NCBI GenBank assembly: GCA_049999725.1
Contig: JBNGIS010008920.1
Coordinates: 87,923 to 151,922, forward strand
Length of the DNA: 64,000 nt
DNA from: Haplomitrium mnioides
Taxonomy: Eukaryota; Marchantiophyta; Haplomitriopsida; Calobryales
Direction of reading: 5' to 3'
Shown: piece after piece, positions 33,848 through 46,488 of the stretch
Numbering within the stretch: position 1 is the stretch's first letter
Layout: every line of letters starts with the position of its first letter
The notes under the pieces: generated by a model
The model's database searches: none
What the model was told of the DNA's origin: nothing
The model's input: the letters and a program-made list of their open reading frames with translations, nothing else
Position numbers and translations under genes: made by a program

Positions 33848-35185
33848 TAAAATAAATGGTTTAGATAATACCAACAAAAAAAAAAACCTCTTTTCAAACC
33901 TTAGAACAAAAATAATCTCGTTAGATTTGCTTAGTAGTTACTTGAATAGATATACGATACTTGAAGTTGAACTCTTCTACTTGAGTTTGGTTGAAATCCA
34001 TTTGATACCTATTGAAAAATGAAAATAAAAACTTCTACATAAGAGTAGAATTTACGAGAGGTAAGATAAAAATATATCAAGATTCTATTATAAAAACCAT
34101 TAAATCATCACCAAAGTTATTCACCAAAAATTGAGGAAAGGATTGTTTTCAAATGCTAAACATATGTGTTTAATAGACAGATTTTTGAAATTACAAATTC
34201 TCCTCTATTCGTTGACTTCTATAGTATCAAGTTTAACTTCTTGTTTTTATTTATAAAAGGTGAGATATTCATAATTTTTTACTGATGGAAACATAAAGTT
34301 TTTGATTCTCTTGGAGAAAGTACAAAGTGGAAAGTTCCACTACTCTAATAAGAATTTTTGGCTTCTTCAAAGAGAGTAATCTATTCTATTGATAAAAGAC
34401 TAAACTATGATATCATTGTAATATTATAGATATGCGTGAATATACAAGTTAGCGCAAGAATTAAAAGTATAAGGTAAGAGATGCATAACAAAACACCCTC
34501 CTCTTATTTATATAGTAAATAGAACAAAAGTTACTTTCAAAAGTAATAGAAACTTATTTATTCTTTATCTAGTCTTCTTTGATTGGACCACCTTTTCATC
34601 TCTCTATAATTGGACAAACATTTACTTCCATTCTTATATTAGCATGTGTACTTGTCTTATAACCATCAATTTCACTTTAATTCTACTTCTATCATATGTT
34701 ATTGTCATAGAAACTTCTATACTTCTTTTTTCTACTCGTGCTACATGCAATTATACTTCAACAAAATAGAGTTCTTTACTTTTAAATTTAGTTTGTTGAC
34801 TTTTGCTCCTTCTGCCACATGTCATTCTCTCCATAGTTGTAATGACTTTAGACACTCTACCTTAGTAATTACTTCTCAAACAAAATATAGCCTATATTTG
34901 GTTCCATTATTAGTCATCTTTTACAAAAATTGGCATTTGTCATACTAATATACACAAATCAAGAAGTGGATCTATTGTCTCTCCCAAGAAGGGATGTATT
35001 GTTCATCTAATGCATCAACCTATACTTTTTGCAAATGGATGGATATGTTGTGTGAATCAAGAGATCAATATACAGACCAAAGCAAAGTAGTGAAATCTTG
35101 TACAAGAGATTTAGAGTAGAGATGTTGGCTATTGGTTCTAGAATAAAGACATTGGCTCATGCTAATTCATCAAATGAAAGAAGAA
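33848..35185. other. intergenic, no gene seen
   Basis: AT-rich; no supported frame, repeat family or regulatory site was recognised. Confidence 0.55.
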
Positions 35186-35500
35186 ATAATTTTTAATTAT
35201 TGCACTATATGTTGATAACATAAACTTGTTTGGGTGTATACCACTCGTTTAACATACTATAGAAATGCCCGATAAAACTTTTTATATAAAGAATATGAGA
35301 CAAACCAATTATTTTTTAAGCTAGCAATTTGAGTACTTTGGCAATGACACACTTTTGCATTACAGTGCCTATACTAAGAAGATATTTCACCAATTCCACA
35401 TAGACAAAGGTCATCAAGTCAATTTCTATATAGATATAAAGTCTCTCGAAAGAGAACAAAACATATTCATGAAGAAAATTCAAAGTAAACCTTCACTTGG
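35186..35500 (+). pseudogene. Ty1/copia reverse transcriptase fragment
   Basis: Translation reads IALYVDNINLFGC, HTIEMPDKTFYIKNMRQTNY, QFEYFGNDTLLHYSAYTKK and IFHQFHIDKGHQVN. These match, in order, the copia RT palm (Y-V-D-D-I/L, here Y-V-D-N), the M-K-D-L-G-x-x-x-x-x-L-G-x-Q segment, and Y-x-x-x-x-L-x-x-F-x-M. No LTRs were found around it, so it is a lone scrap of an otherwise lost element. Confidence 0.75.
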
Positions 35501-36424
35501 ATCTCAAAAACAATATCTTTGACAAATAAAATCTTCAATTTTAGTGGCAAGCAAGATAAGACATTGTATTTCATTTAATAAGAACTTACTTGCTAGATAT
35601 AGCCACAACCTATTATTTGTGAGTAAAATTACATCATAAAGTTATTTACATACTTACCACTACTTTGATTAACAAACTACTAATGAGTTCTTCTTTTATT
35701 TGACGCTCGCATAAATTTATTTTCAAATTTAAGCATGCAAAATCACCAATTTGACATTTATAAATTGTTGTTGGGAAAAAAATATTTTCTTACATTCAAT
35801 TTGCTTATTCTATCCACAAATTGTATTTCACAAATTTAACATAGAAATATTTATCAAAAAATGCTTTAAAAAGTTTTTCTTTAAACAAGAATCACATTAG
35901 AAAACACATTTAACGCGTTAAAACATTGCCTTTAATTATTGTCAAGTTTTATAACAATATTCTTAAAATCAAATATAACTCATTTTCATGTGTTGTTAAG
36001 TGCATTTTTCTATTTGAAAAGCAACAGATTCAAAATGAGATTTTGGCTATGAATCTTGGAAGCATTCTTTGTTGAGAGAGAGATCTTGTGAGGGAATTTG
36101 AGAGAAGCGTAAGCTTGAAGGATAGGAGCCTAGAATATTGTATATAGACTTAATAGAGGACGTTAAAAATTGATTTATAATGGATATGATCACAAAAAGA
36201 TTCACATCCGATAGGTCTAAAATCCTATATAAGCAATTTTGTAGGCAAGAGCTACAAAGTTTGAAAGGTATAGAGTGACATTGCTATGAAGGTCTCTAGG
36301 ATTCTTTTGATTATCAAAGATTATAACTCAAGTCAAAGAAAGATCCAAAGTAATATTGACTATAAGCATTGGTTTTCATTACAAATTTTCCATAGTTTTG
36401 TTTGTGCAGTTGTATTTTATTGTT

Positions 36425-36428
<4 letters not shown>

Positions 36429-36459
<31 letters not shown>

Positions 36460-36559
36460 NNNNNNNNNNNNNNNNNNNNNNNNNNNNNNNNNNNNNNNNN
36501 NNNNNNNNNNNNNNNNNNNNNNNNNNNNNNNNNNNNNNNNNNNNNNNNNNNNNNNNNNN

Positions 36560-36600
<41 letters not shown>

Positions 36601-36610
36601 AGAGAAAGAG
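36429..36610. repeat. (GA)n microsatellite split by an assembly gap
   Basis: GA repeats on both sides of the 100-N gap, then GAAA-type variants to 36610. The open frames crossing it encode only Arg-Glu or Leu-Ser strings and are not genes. Confidence 0.92.
36460..36559. other. assembly gap (100 N)
   Basis: Exactly 100 Ns, the conventional length for a gap of unknown size, with (GA)n on both sides. The missing DNA probably includes more GA repeat. Confidence 0.95.
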
Positions 36611-37840
36611 TTGAAGTTATTCCTATTCATGAGAAGAAACCAAAGAAGTTGTAATTATAGTCTTAACGACCTAAGATTAAACACCATCCTCAAAAGTTGG
36701 ACGAGAAGAACTCTACCAAGGTATTAAGGTATAGACATGAAGGTACCCATGTAGGCAATTTGGATACCTCAATGTCTATTATTAGTCATAAGCTAGAGAA
36801 TCGCCGTTGTGAGCTAGTGATTTCACGCACTAAGGAAAATTTCATGAGTTTAGAAGCATGGTAATGGTATTTCTCTATTTGTTTGGGCGTGAAGACATTT
36901 TGGGGACATCAAGGTAGCCATATAGGCAACTTGGAGGCAGAGAGCCCATTCAACTACTCATCTAGAAGGGTATCAAAACAAAGAAATCACAAGATGGACA
37001 AAAGAAGGACAAAGGCCCTCTAGAGCCATTAGTAAGGGATTGGTCATGAGGCCGAGGATAGAATGATCTCTGGAGGATAAGATTTAGAGCCAAGAGACGA
37101 AGATCATAGGAGTATAGATAGAATCTACAATTTGGCAATAGAAGGGGAGCTTAAGGTAATGCATAACGCTACATCTTTTATTCTTGAATATCAGAGTCAT
37201 GAGAGGGCTGGATAGAGAGAAGACAAGAAACCAATCTAAGTGCAAGTATAATCAAAGTGAATATAGAAGAGTGAAGAATGTGATGACATTTGCAAGGGAG
37301 CGGCAACACAAGGATTTAGAGGATGCTCCAATCTTTCAGTGCTATCGGGGTCAATTTGAGTCCAACAGGTTCCATCATTTCAATTCCAACTATCTATTGG
37401 AGTCTTGTCATTTCAATTGGGTCTAGTCAAAGCTACAAGGTTGGCTGTACCAAGTTTGTTCTTTTTTTATAGGGCGAGACAATCCAACTTCCACATAGAA
37501 GATGGCATCGAGCGGCGTTCCAACGGAGGAAGTAAAAAATCGGGTCAAACTGTTGCTTCTTAAATCCGCCATTGCTCATCGGGGTCTACCTTCAATTATC
37601 GAGTTTACCGTCGTATGTATGATCCAATCGGGTTTATCGGGTCATTCCAATATTCTTTTTTAGATCAGGCCATTTTTTCTTTATCAAATCAACTCATTGA
37701 ATGGTCGACCATCGGCATCTTCAAGACAAGTGTTGCCACGTGAGCACTTGGTACATTATTCGAATTATGGATAGGCTTCCAAGCAAAGGGTTAGGATGGA
37801 GCACATGCAAGGGAAAAACAAGATGGGAGTATAGATAGAT
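36611..37840. other. unassigned region 5' of Gy3
   Basis: No known protein. A 20-bp-scale phrase (GTAGGCAATTTGGA / ATAGGCAACTTGGA) occurs at 36752 and 36914. It could belong to the 5' side of the Gy3 LTR, if the right LTR lost this part in the deletion near 48930. It contains the small frame at 37502-37663. Confidence 0.4.
37502..37663 (+). CDS. 53-codon open frame, unknown
   Basis: ATG at 37502 to TAG at 37661. The sequence here is noticeably richer in CG dinucleotides than its surroundings. The protein starts MASSGVPTEEVKNRVKLLLL and has an amphipathic helix followed by a hydrophobic stretch (IIEFTVVCMI). No ribosome-context or promoter evidence beyond a CCACGTGA motif (G-box core) downstream at 37736-37743. 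It may be a captured exon or chance. Confidence 0.2.
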   Translation: MASSGVPTEEVKNRVKLLLLKSAIAHRGLPSIIEFTVVCMIQSGLSGHSNILF

Positions 37841-39178
37841 GTCAATGAAATGTGGACGTGCACAAGTGTGTGCACTGATGTCTTGTTGATATTGTCAGCG
37901 ATGTATTGCGGTTGAGCAATTTGTTTTGGTATGGATGCTGGTGTTGTTAATGAAGCGTGTTTGCATACAAGGGTGTGCGCTAATGCATTATTGAGGTTGT
38001 TGGCGACACAATGAGGTTGACAAATGAATCTTGATGTATCCTTGATGAGCTTGTGCAAGGGGAGCAACGAGGAACAAAGAGTGTATTCTATTACACTTTA
38101 ATTGAAGCAAGTGTTCTTGTGTGGGAGGGCTATCAGCAGTGGATATAGACTAGAAAGGCCCTGAGAATCGCTGGGTGAAAGGCTCTAGAGGCTCCAACGA
38201 TCCAGGTATACTCATTCTTGAAGGCAGACCAACGTTCATAAATAAATCTATACTTTGAAGGAGAAGAGAGTGCATTCAGCCTAGAAATTGTAAGAAGCAT
38301 GAAGGAAGGGCCCTAGCATTGTCTAAGTTTGTGATTGCACAAGGGATTGAGCGTGAGTAGCGTTCGGAGGGCATTGTTGGTAAGTTGTTCTAAGGAGACT
38401 GAAGGTAAAGGGTGGCTACGTTAGCGCCCACACACAACGGAGAAGATTTGGTCAAAGTCTCGAGTGGAGTGAGCTCTAGTAGTGGGTGAGACTGTTTTAC
38501 AGAGGTGGAAGTTTAACAAGACCTCTTTTGAGCTTGTGGAAGTAAAAGAAAGATCTTTTAGTGATGGAAGCGTATAAACTATTTGGGCAGGGTTCATGAG
38601 TGGGGGGTCGGAGGGCAAAGTGCTACGGAGATCGAAGCTGGTGGTGTCAGCGTGTTGTTGACCATTGGCGCTTTGTGCTTTTGCTATGTAGGAAGTGTAG
38701 ATACTTTGTATAGACTCTCTTGTTATATAATTGTAAATGTTCCTTAGAGACTTTGTAGAGTTAAGAGAGGGGTGCAGAGAGGAATAGAGCAAGGGTGCTA
38801 GAGTAGTCCACCCATTGAAATCTCAAGAGTAGGAGGTAGCGTTAGATGTACAAAGATAGAGTTGTTATTATTCCCTCTTGGGGTTGTGAATATATGAAGT
38901 CTTGAAACCACCTTGAGAGCAAGAGTTGATTAGCGTGCTAGTGAAAAAGATCTGAACAGGTCTAGTGTTGGCTTGGGGTTGTGGTGGAACAAGAGGTGTT
39001 GGGGCTATGGTTGTTGGGGTTGGTGTGGAGTACACATACCACCAAGTGTTGCATAGCCATTAGAGCATAGAAGCATAAATCGGGGTCCGGGGCTGTCTCG
39101 TAAATAACCCTCTTATCGTGTGTCGCTCCTTTCTCATCGGAATAACATCTTCAGGAGTTAAAGGCGGGGAGAGGGGCT
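37841..39178 (+). repeat. Gy3 left LTR
   Basis: About 1,338 bp repeated in the same orientation at 48931-50267 (1,337 bp). It begins at GTCAATGAA and ends with a G-rich tract GGCGGGGAGAGGGGC. It lies 5' of gag on the + strand. Its true start may be further left, because the right copy is joined to a deletion. No target duplication could be identified. Confidence 0.75.
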
Positions 39179-39419
39179 CAACATAGATGTTTAGGCTAGA
39201 AGGAGGGCAAAGGTTTGCAAGAACCTTAGAACAACCTTGAAGAGGTTTATTGTCTTTTGAAGGGAGCGCACTCAGAGGGGGCGACGCTAGGGTTAAAAGC
39301 TTGGAGCGATGTGAGGCTTTAGCAAAGAAAGCTAGAGGCCTAGAAGTGACATAAGATTTTGAGTGGTAGAATGCTCCCTTAAATTGTGGGAGTTAAGGAA
39401 GTTAAGGAATGAAGACGAA

Positions 39420-40690
39420 GTGTGGAGGAGGGTATTGATGTGCGGGTAGAATTATCTCTACTTGTTGCTCTAATTGCTAGTTTGGTACCTTCTCCAGGAC
39501 TCCGAGGCCGATTCAAGTGCAGGTCTCTCAAGGGGTGACCAAAGGCATTTGAGTTAGAATTTCGGATGATTGGGGAAGAGACAAAGGCTTTGATAAAAAT
39601 TGGGCAACTCTAAATGCAAAAGAAGGAGTCATTGCAAAAGTTTCTTCAAAGGTTCAAGAAGGTGGCAAGGAAGACAAATCCACTGGCCACGGATGGAATG
39701 TTGACTTTTTGGTTTCTTGTAGCTTTGCCCAGAGAGATGGGGATTTAGGTGAGGCAGATTGATCCTAAGACCCTGGAGGTTGCTGTAAGTGTAGCGCAGT
39801 CTCATGTGAAGGCCACTATTAATAGCTTTAGAAGGAAGGCAAGAGCTAAGTATTAGTCAGAGGACTCTTCAGATGAATCAAGAAGTGAGGAGGAGTCAAA
39901 GGAGAGCTCCGCCTCCACCTTAGAGAGTGAAAAATACTCAAATAGTAGTAGATTTGATGTGGACCAGTCTTCTCGGAAAAAGAAGAAGAGAAAGGAACAT
40001 TGGAAAAAGAAGGAGGTCAGGGATCAAAAAGATTGGCACTCCTATCATCTGGATGAGAAGATGAAGAGACCAAAGAGAGTGCCAGATTGGGAACCTTAAC
40101 CAAAGCCTAGCAAGAGGAAAAGTGGGTAGAATCCACTACAAGAGTTGAGCACAATTTTGGAGGTCATGAAAATAGTCCTCGTAGGGATCAAACAAGAGAG
40201 AAAGTTGAGGCCAACCAGATGAGTAGGTGTCTAGTGTATAAAATGCAACTAGCACGGCCACTCTCCGCAAGAGTGCTCAATGGACACCTATGTCATTCAT
40301 TCACTATATGAGAGAAGAACCCTCGGAATACGTGCACTAGGAGGTTGAGCATGTGTTGGAGGAAGCACTACAGACAGTATACCAAATCACTGGTGGACAT
40401 GGCACAATGATGGGAAGACTTGCAAGAAAGGGAGCAAGATAATCTTGTGGTTGGGTTGCCAATAGGAAATCTAGATTGACCATTATGATCTGTTCAAATT
40501 GTGGTTAGTCGGGTCATATCTCTCTGAATTGCCTTGAGCCAAGGAAGTAGAACAATGGGCTATATGCGCTTTGTTTTCAATGCAAGAAGGTTGGGCATGT
40601 AGCAATGAGTTGCCCGCTCAACAAAAGGCCAAAGACAACCTTGAATGACGACATAAATTTCTCACCGCCATTGACAACCAATTTGATAGC
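39420..40690 (+). pseudogene. Gy3 gag with two zinc knuckles
   Basis: Gag-like reading from about 39435 (LLVALIASLVPSP), then KESLQKFLQRFKKVARKTN, the gag core helix. A charged Ser/Lys/Glu linker (39880-40060, with KKKKRKEHWKKKE) follows. Two CCHC zinc knuckles are present with correct C-x2-C-x4-H-x4-C spacing. One is at 40491-40532 (C-S-N-C ... G-H-I-S-L-N-C, with a TAG stop inside). The other is at 40572-40613 (C-F-Q-C-K-K-V-G-H-V-A-M-S-C, intact). Two knuckles suit a gypsy lineage distinct from the E family. Many stops. Confidence 0.82.
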
Positions 40691-41745
40691 CCAAGAATAG
40701 AAATAGAGGGTTGAGAGCAAGCCAAAGGAGGAGAAAGCAGAGTTGCCACGTTGGGAGACCCCGTTGTCTAAGGATTGTTTTCAGGTGGCTACTTGATCCA
40801 AAGCCAAGTCCAATACAAAGGATAAGTGTAGGAAATGGCATCAAGTCGAGAAGGCTAAGACTTCAGAGTCTCCATCTAGTAACAGTTTGGATTATCACTC
40901 GGATAATCCCAAATGGCTCTACCCCAAGCATGAAGAGGAGGTGCAAAACCAACTAGGCGCGTTGGATGCAGTTGAGGCAAGCAAGGTAGCTATGAAGACC
41001 TTGAAGGAGGTCCAAAGACAACAAGCAATGGAAGAGCCTGAGAAGGGCAAGGAAGCGGTGACACCCTGAGCAAAGGCGATGAAGATTGTTCCATACAACA
41101 TTCAGGTAGATGTACGGGACTCCCCAATCACGACCACATTGGGCCAATTGATTGGAGATAGCCCGGTGTACAGAAGATAGTTGAGAGAGTTGCTGATGGA
41201 ATCCAATAGCAGAGAAGACTATCGCAGGTAGATACACCGGCCGATCTGAGTTTGGTGTACAAAGATAAGGAAGCCCTTGAAATTGACTTTCAAATCCTTG
41301 GGTGTACACTCTTGTTGGAACTTGTGGATGGAGGAGTGGAGTAAAACATCATGATTGTGGAGACCATGTACCAATTGGGATTCAAGAAATTCCCACCCTC
41401 TGCTCGAATCATGAGGTTGGTCAATGGATCACGGTTCAAGCCTTTGGAAGCTCTATTGCAAACACACATCACCATTGGTGGCCTAGAATTTAGATTGAAT
41501 TATCTGGTGATGTGGCTAGCATGGACTTCTCCTTACCTTGTTTTGATTGGAGGACTATGGCTGTATGGAGCTCGAGTCTTGCACAATTGGGTGAATTCAA
41601 CTTTGGTGTTTAGCTTAGAAAAAAAAATGGTCCATTATGACTCACTACCGCACCATGGGGAGATGCAAGCTGATGAGGAGCATGATAGTGAATGGTTGGA
41701 AGATGAAACCAATTCAAAGTTCCATTACTGGGTCTAGCTGGTTAT
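40691..41745 (+). pseudogene. Gy3 protease region
   Basis: A linker with LDAVEASKVAMKTLKEVQRQ (40887-41069 frame) leads to the protease. LVDGGVE, stop, NIMIVETMYQLGFKK near 41323-41395 is the active-site segment (the usual D-G-G/S-x-x-N-I/V-M). RFKPLEALLQTHITIGGLEF follows, and YLVLIGGLWLYGARVLHNW is the conserved L-L-G-R-P-W-L-like end, altered to L-I-G-G-L-W-L. Chromovirus E2 has inserted at 41950, splitting the protease from RT. Confidence 0.8.
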
Positions 41746-41949
41746 CGAGGTCACTAAAGAAGATTTGTTGGGGGTAAGTTTAGTGGCAGTCAACCTGATA
41801 GAGCTAATAGAGAGCATGTGAGCAAAATCGGGTGTAGAGAAGACTGTTGGGGCTTTAGAGGAGAATGAGATGGCGGATCTGGAGCTAGAAAGGGAGTTGA
41901 GGCCTATCGGCACACATACTCGTGAAGCAAGCAGAAGTGGGTCAAGGAT

Positions 41950-42329
41950 TGTATAAGAACTCAATGACCAAATCCAATTAACTAAGAGCTCATAGTGAAC
42001 TCTAATAGAGTTTTTCAACCATATGTCAATAAGGCAAGCAAAAGCCAAACAACCAAAGAACCCAAGTGATTTGAGAGGAACCCAAGAATGAGGAGTAGGG
42101 CTATGAATCCCTTCTATTTATAAAAGAGAAGAAGGTGTCATCCCCCTTCCTTCACTTACAAGTCACTTCCAATTTAACCCTAAAAGTGACCATATATCAC
42201 TTCACTTAAAGTAACTTCAAAAGTACGAAACTTTAAAATAATTTCAACCCTAAAAGTAACCCCTACCACTCCATTCACTCCTTTCTATTTTTTCTATAAA
42301 TAGAACAACACCATGCTTGTACTATTACA
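41950..42329 (-). repeat. E2 3' LTR
   Basis: 380 bp. On the - strand it begins TGTAATAGTACAAGCATGG and ends TTCTTATACA. It has fewer copies of the short U3 repeat than E1, which accounts for most of the length difference. Confidence 0.93.
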
Positions 42330-42786
42330 TAATCTCTGTCTTCTAATCAATGACAACCTCGTCATGACAGATAGTTTCCAATAATGGAATAGCCTCTTGA
42401 GTACTTTCAAGGTTCAAACACAACTCTCAAGTAGCATTATGAAGCAGATATTCCTTCCATTAAACTTTATATTGAACTTGATGATGTTGCCCACGCTTGA
42501 GGACTCATTTAGCCAAAGTATACTCCACATCATATTCTTTATGGTCATCAAGAGCTATATGTGGAGGAGGAGTTTGAACACGATTTAGAAAAGAAGAAGG
42601 AATAGAAACAAAAGGATTAAGCTTAAAGACATGAAATGCAAAATGAATCTTTATATGGAGAGGTAGATCAAGTTTGTATGCAATGGAAGAAATTACTTGA
42701 GAAACACAGAAAGAACCAATCCAAGTTAGAGAAAACTTATGAACTTGAGTATCTAAAGACAAAGGAAGATCATGAGTAGAAAGCAT
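42330..42786 (-). pseudogene. E2 integrase C-terminus and chromodomain
   Basis: The clean - strand frame 42786-42505 reads MLSTHDLPLSLDTQVHKFSL, WIGSFCVSQVISSIAYKLDL, FHVFKLNPFVSIPSS and then PPPHIALDDHKEYDVEYTLAK. After a stop the chromodomain continues: QVQYKV, WKEYLLHNAT and ELCLNLESTQEAI. The V-F-H-V segment and the E-Y-x-V start of the chromodomain are plain. Confidence 0.9.
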
Positions 42787-43890
42787 TACTAGGTTACCTT
42801 AAACATAAAAAAAATCACAATGATATTTTTGGCATATTATTTTTGTCGATTTTAAGCAATAAGACGATGGTTTTAAGCATCTTGCGAAGAGGAAGATAAA
42901 TGAGATAAAAGGTAGAAAGATTTAGAACATTGGAAAAAGAAAGAAAATGAAAATCATCAAGAACAAGAGGATGTTAGCTTGAATTAAGAAAGAATGGAGA
43001 AAATCTAGAACTTGTTTGTTTAGAGTTGTTGTATGCAAACTCTACAACCGGTGAGAAGGTATCTCAATATATGTGATTATTTGATAAACTCTCCAAGCAT
43101 ATCCTCCACATTGCAATTCGTGCATTTGGTTTTCCCACCTATTTGAGAATGATACATTGTTGACATACATAGTTTGGCATCCAAAAGTGTCAACAACTCT
43201 CGCCAAAACTTCCCATTGAATTGTGTATCTCTATAAGATATAACATCTTTAGCATTCCATGATAATAAAAGATTGTATCAAAGTAAATCTTTGCTAATTA
43301 TGGAGCATCCACTGTACCCACCATCAATGCTAGATGAATTTGTTTTCTTAGCTTGTCCACCAACACCACACTAGCATTACACCCACAAGGCTTGATTGGA
43401 ATTGAAGTGACAAGATCTAAACTTGCATGTTCCCAACGAGTGGTAGAAATTTGTAATGGTTGAAGAAAGCCAACTGGTTTTTGATTTGAAACCTTATTTT
43501 GTTGACAACTTTCACAAGAACGAATAATGTAACGAAAATCTCGAACTAGGTTTGGCCACTATAAAGTGCGTTGAAGCAACTTCATAGTCTTCTCTACGCC
43601 AAGATGCCCAAAGATTGGAATATCATTTTCTTCTTGTAAACATGTTATTTGAAGCACATCTTCTTGTTGAACATATATTTGATGGCCCCTTGATATAAAA
43701 TGCCATCTTGAAGGGAAAAGATATCATACTCACTATCTTTGATCGCATAGCATGACCTAACAAGATTAAAGAAGGCATCTTCTTGCAACTTGCGTCAAAA
43801 GTCATCAATGATTGCTTTATTAAGATGTAATATACCACATTTTCGACCTCATATTTATTTAGTGGATGATTCGGTCTCTGTGACAATGCA
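42787..43890 (-). pseudogene. E2 integrase
   Basis: Decayed integrase on the - strand. Readable pieces include NCNVEDMLGEF (43080-43110), MYHSQIGGKTKCTN, where the usual Y-H-P-Q-T-D-G-Q-T-E (catalytic Glu) is changed to Lys, and a zinc-domain part near 43570-43640 (NLWASWRRED). The 43886-43623 frame (DASCKKMPSLILLGHAM, MAFYIKG) is the RNase H-integrase linker. Several frame changes. Confidence 0.75.
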
Positions 43891-45330
43891 TTAGAAATGG
43901 TGTGGAACCTTCATGACTTTTACTCCAACTTGATATCAAAGAGTTGTAATAGATCTTCCTATCAATAACAACAACTTGTAAAATTCTTCAAGTGAATTGA
44001 CTGCAACAAAGGCTTGTGATCAGTGTGCATAAGTATCTACTTTCTTAAAAGATAGCGCCTACAAACCTTGGTAGCATAAACCATCACCAACTACTCTCTA
44101 CTCTTTGCTGAATAATTCCTCTCTACTTCATTCACTAGGCATGACATGAAGGCAATTGGATGAAGTTCATCCTCAAACACTTGTTGTAACACTGCTCCAA
44201 CAACAAAATTAGAGACATCATAGTCAACAATACAGCGTGACTTTGGGTCATATGGTTGTAGAATTGGATGAGAAGACACCTCATCCTTGTGTTGTTGAAA
44301 TGCCTCTTGCTCTTTGCTCGTCTATTGAAACTTTGCCTCTTTTCCTAGCAGATCTCTAAGTGGTGCAACAATAAGAAATTAGTAATGGATGAATCTTTGA
44401 TAAGAACTTGCTAATCTATTGAGAGCTAAAACATCCTTTGCATTCTTTGGTGTTGGCCACTCCACAATAGCCTTAATTTTCTCTTCCTCTATCTTGATAC
44501 CATCCAGAGACACTTTATGTCATAGGTAAGTCACCTCTTGCTTCTAAAACTCACCCTTAGACTTCTTGCAATAAAACTTCCAATTGCGTAGTCTTTGTAA
44601 TACTTTCTTGAGATAAGCACAATGCTTAACTTCACTTTTATTAGAGATTAGAATATTATCCTAGAACACCAACACTGACTTATACAATAATCCATCAAAA
44701 ACTCAATGTATTTAATCCATAAATATTGCCAGAGCATTAGTAAGACCAAATGTAAGAACCTTCCACTCAAAATAACTGTACCTTTTTTGAAAAGTTGTCT
44801 TTGACATATCACTTAACTTGATAAGAGTTTGGTAATAGTCACTTCAAAGATTGAACTTTGAAAAAAATTGCACCTATTCAATTGATCCAAAAAATCATCA
44901 ATACGAGGAAGAGGATAAGCATTCTTGACTATTTGATTATTTAAGCCTCGATAATCTATACAGAGACAAAATCCACTATCTTTTTTTGGTACAAAAAATA
45001 CCAAAGCTTCCCAAGATGAAGTACTATATTGAATGAAATCCTTATCAAGAAGATTTGTCAAGGTATTTTGAAGCTTCTCTATTTCTTATAGTGATAACCA
45101 ATATATAAGTAGATTATAGGGGGTAGTTTCTAATGTCAACTCAATTGGAAAAGACATTCCTTGGTCATCTAGAAACCTCTTTGCAAAATCCTTCGGAAAC
45201 ACATCTGCAAACTCCTTTGAAAAATCATCCATCATTGATGTAGGTGCACTTTTTTCTCCCTTTTTACTCAAGTCTAAGATGGGCTTGATCCAAACACCAA
45301 AGATATGCAACTCTTACTCCAGTGAATTAA
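43891..45330 (-). pseudogene. E2 RT-RNase H
   Basis: On the - strand from 45310: IKPILDLSKKGEK, then MTNLLDKDFIQYSTSSWEAL, VFFVPKKDSGFCLCIDYRGLNN, NAYPLPRIDDFLDQL. The active site near 44655 reads VLVF-stop-DNILIS (YLDDIL expected). RLRNWKFYCKKSK and DGIKIEEEKIKAIVEWPTPK follow. RNase H is in the 44279-44091 frame: RCIVDYDVSNFVVGAVLQQ (catalytic Asp kept), HPIAFMSCLVNEVERNYSAK. Best-preserved pol of the E family here, still broken. Confidence 0.9.
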
Positions 45331-45799
45331 TATGTTGCATTGATTTAGGTTTCTTCACCAATGGTGTCAAACATCTTAAAATAAATGTCTTACCTTGAAA
45401 GGTAACTTGAATTTGTCGTTTTTCCCAATCAAATTGAGCGGATCAATCTCAATGCCAAAGTGACCTTAAAATAATGTCAAACTATACAGGTGCAATAACA
45501 AAGTGTATATACTCAATGTACTCTTTTCCAATCCTTAGAAGAAATTACTTTTGAGAGCGAAACATGTCCTATTTTTGGCTATCAGCCATGGTCACAACAC
45601 TTTCCTTAATAGGTCTAAATTTTGCTTTGGTTATCTTAGCAAAACGTAGTGACATAAAGTTTTCAAACATCTCGATATCCACCAACATTCTACAAGAGTG
45701 CTCCTCAATTATACTATCAAGATGGAACAAGGTACTTCTAATTCTAATCGAAACATTAATTTCATTAGAGCTTGTGAAGTTCTGAGTACGCCGTTGGAA

Positions 45800-46470
45800 T
45801 GGTTAAGGACGCAACCTAGCTTTTACAACAATAAGTAATGAGTTATGCCACTTTTCCACACATATTTCTTCTTCTAATTGAGTAGGCTCTCTCAATGTAA
45901 CTTCTATTCTTGTGTGAGGCTTCAATCTCTCAACAAAGCAGTTTAGTGCTTCTTCTTCTCTTATATCATGAATTTCCATAATTGTATCTTCAAAATGTGT
46001 AGCATACCTTCTTACTGTACCAAGTTGCTTCAATTCTGCCAATCCATCTCTTGCTACTTTTGAAGCATTTACAACTCTAAATCTTGAAATTGCCGCTTCT
46101 TTGAGTTCACACAAAGAAACAATATGAGCAACAAATCCACATTATTCTTGATCCATTTGATATCTCTACCAAGTTTTTGCAACTCCTTCATATTGACTTG
46201 TCACAACTAGAATTCGTTGACCATCTTCTCTAATGTTTGTGGCTTCAAAATATTGCTCACAATCGAATATAAAATTCTTAGATACACAACAAACCATCTT
46301 CCCATCACATGTTTTTTGCATCTAAAATCGCCCATAACTCTCTTCCTGTCAAAAAGTTGCTCTTTTTGTCATTTTTACTTCCAACAGACGTGAAAGATAC
46401 TCAAGTTGTTGATCCATTTTTTGAACCACCATCTTTTGATTCTCTATATAACTCACCACCAAAAAAAGAG
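45800..46470 (-). pseudogene. E2 gag
   Basis: The 46114-45803 frame reads LKEAAISRFRVVNASKVARD, LAELKQLGTVRRYATHFEDT, EEEALNCFVERLKPHTRIEV and LREPTQLEEEICV, a textbook chromovirus Gag C-terminal domain. The N-terminal part at 46115-46440 is more decayed. The protein would assemble the particle. Confidence 0.9.
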
Positions 46471-46488
46471 CTGTAGCTCCGATATCAA

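Noticed and set aside
34646-34948. 100-codon + strand frame
   Set aside because: Phe/Tyr/Ser-rich translation of AT-rich sequence; no family, no splice or promoter context.
36286-36654. Open frames on both strands crossing the N gap
   Set aside because: They consist of Arg-Glu or Leu-Ser repeats from (GA)n and of Ns; not genes.
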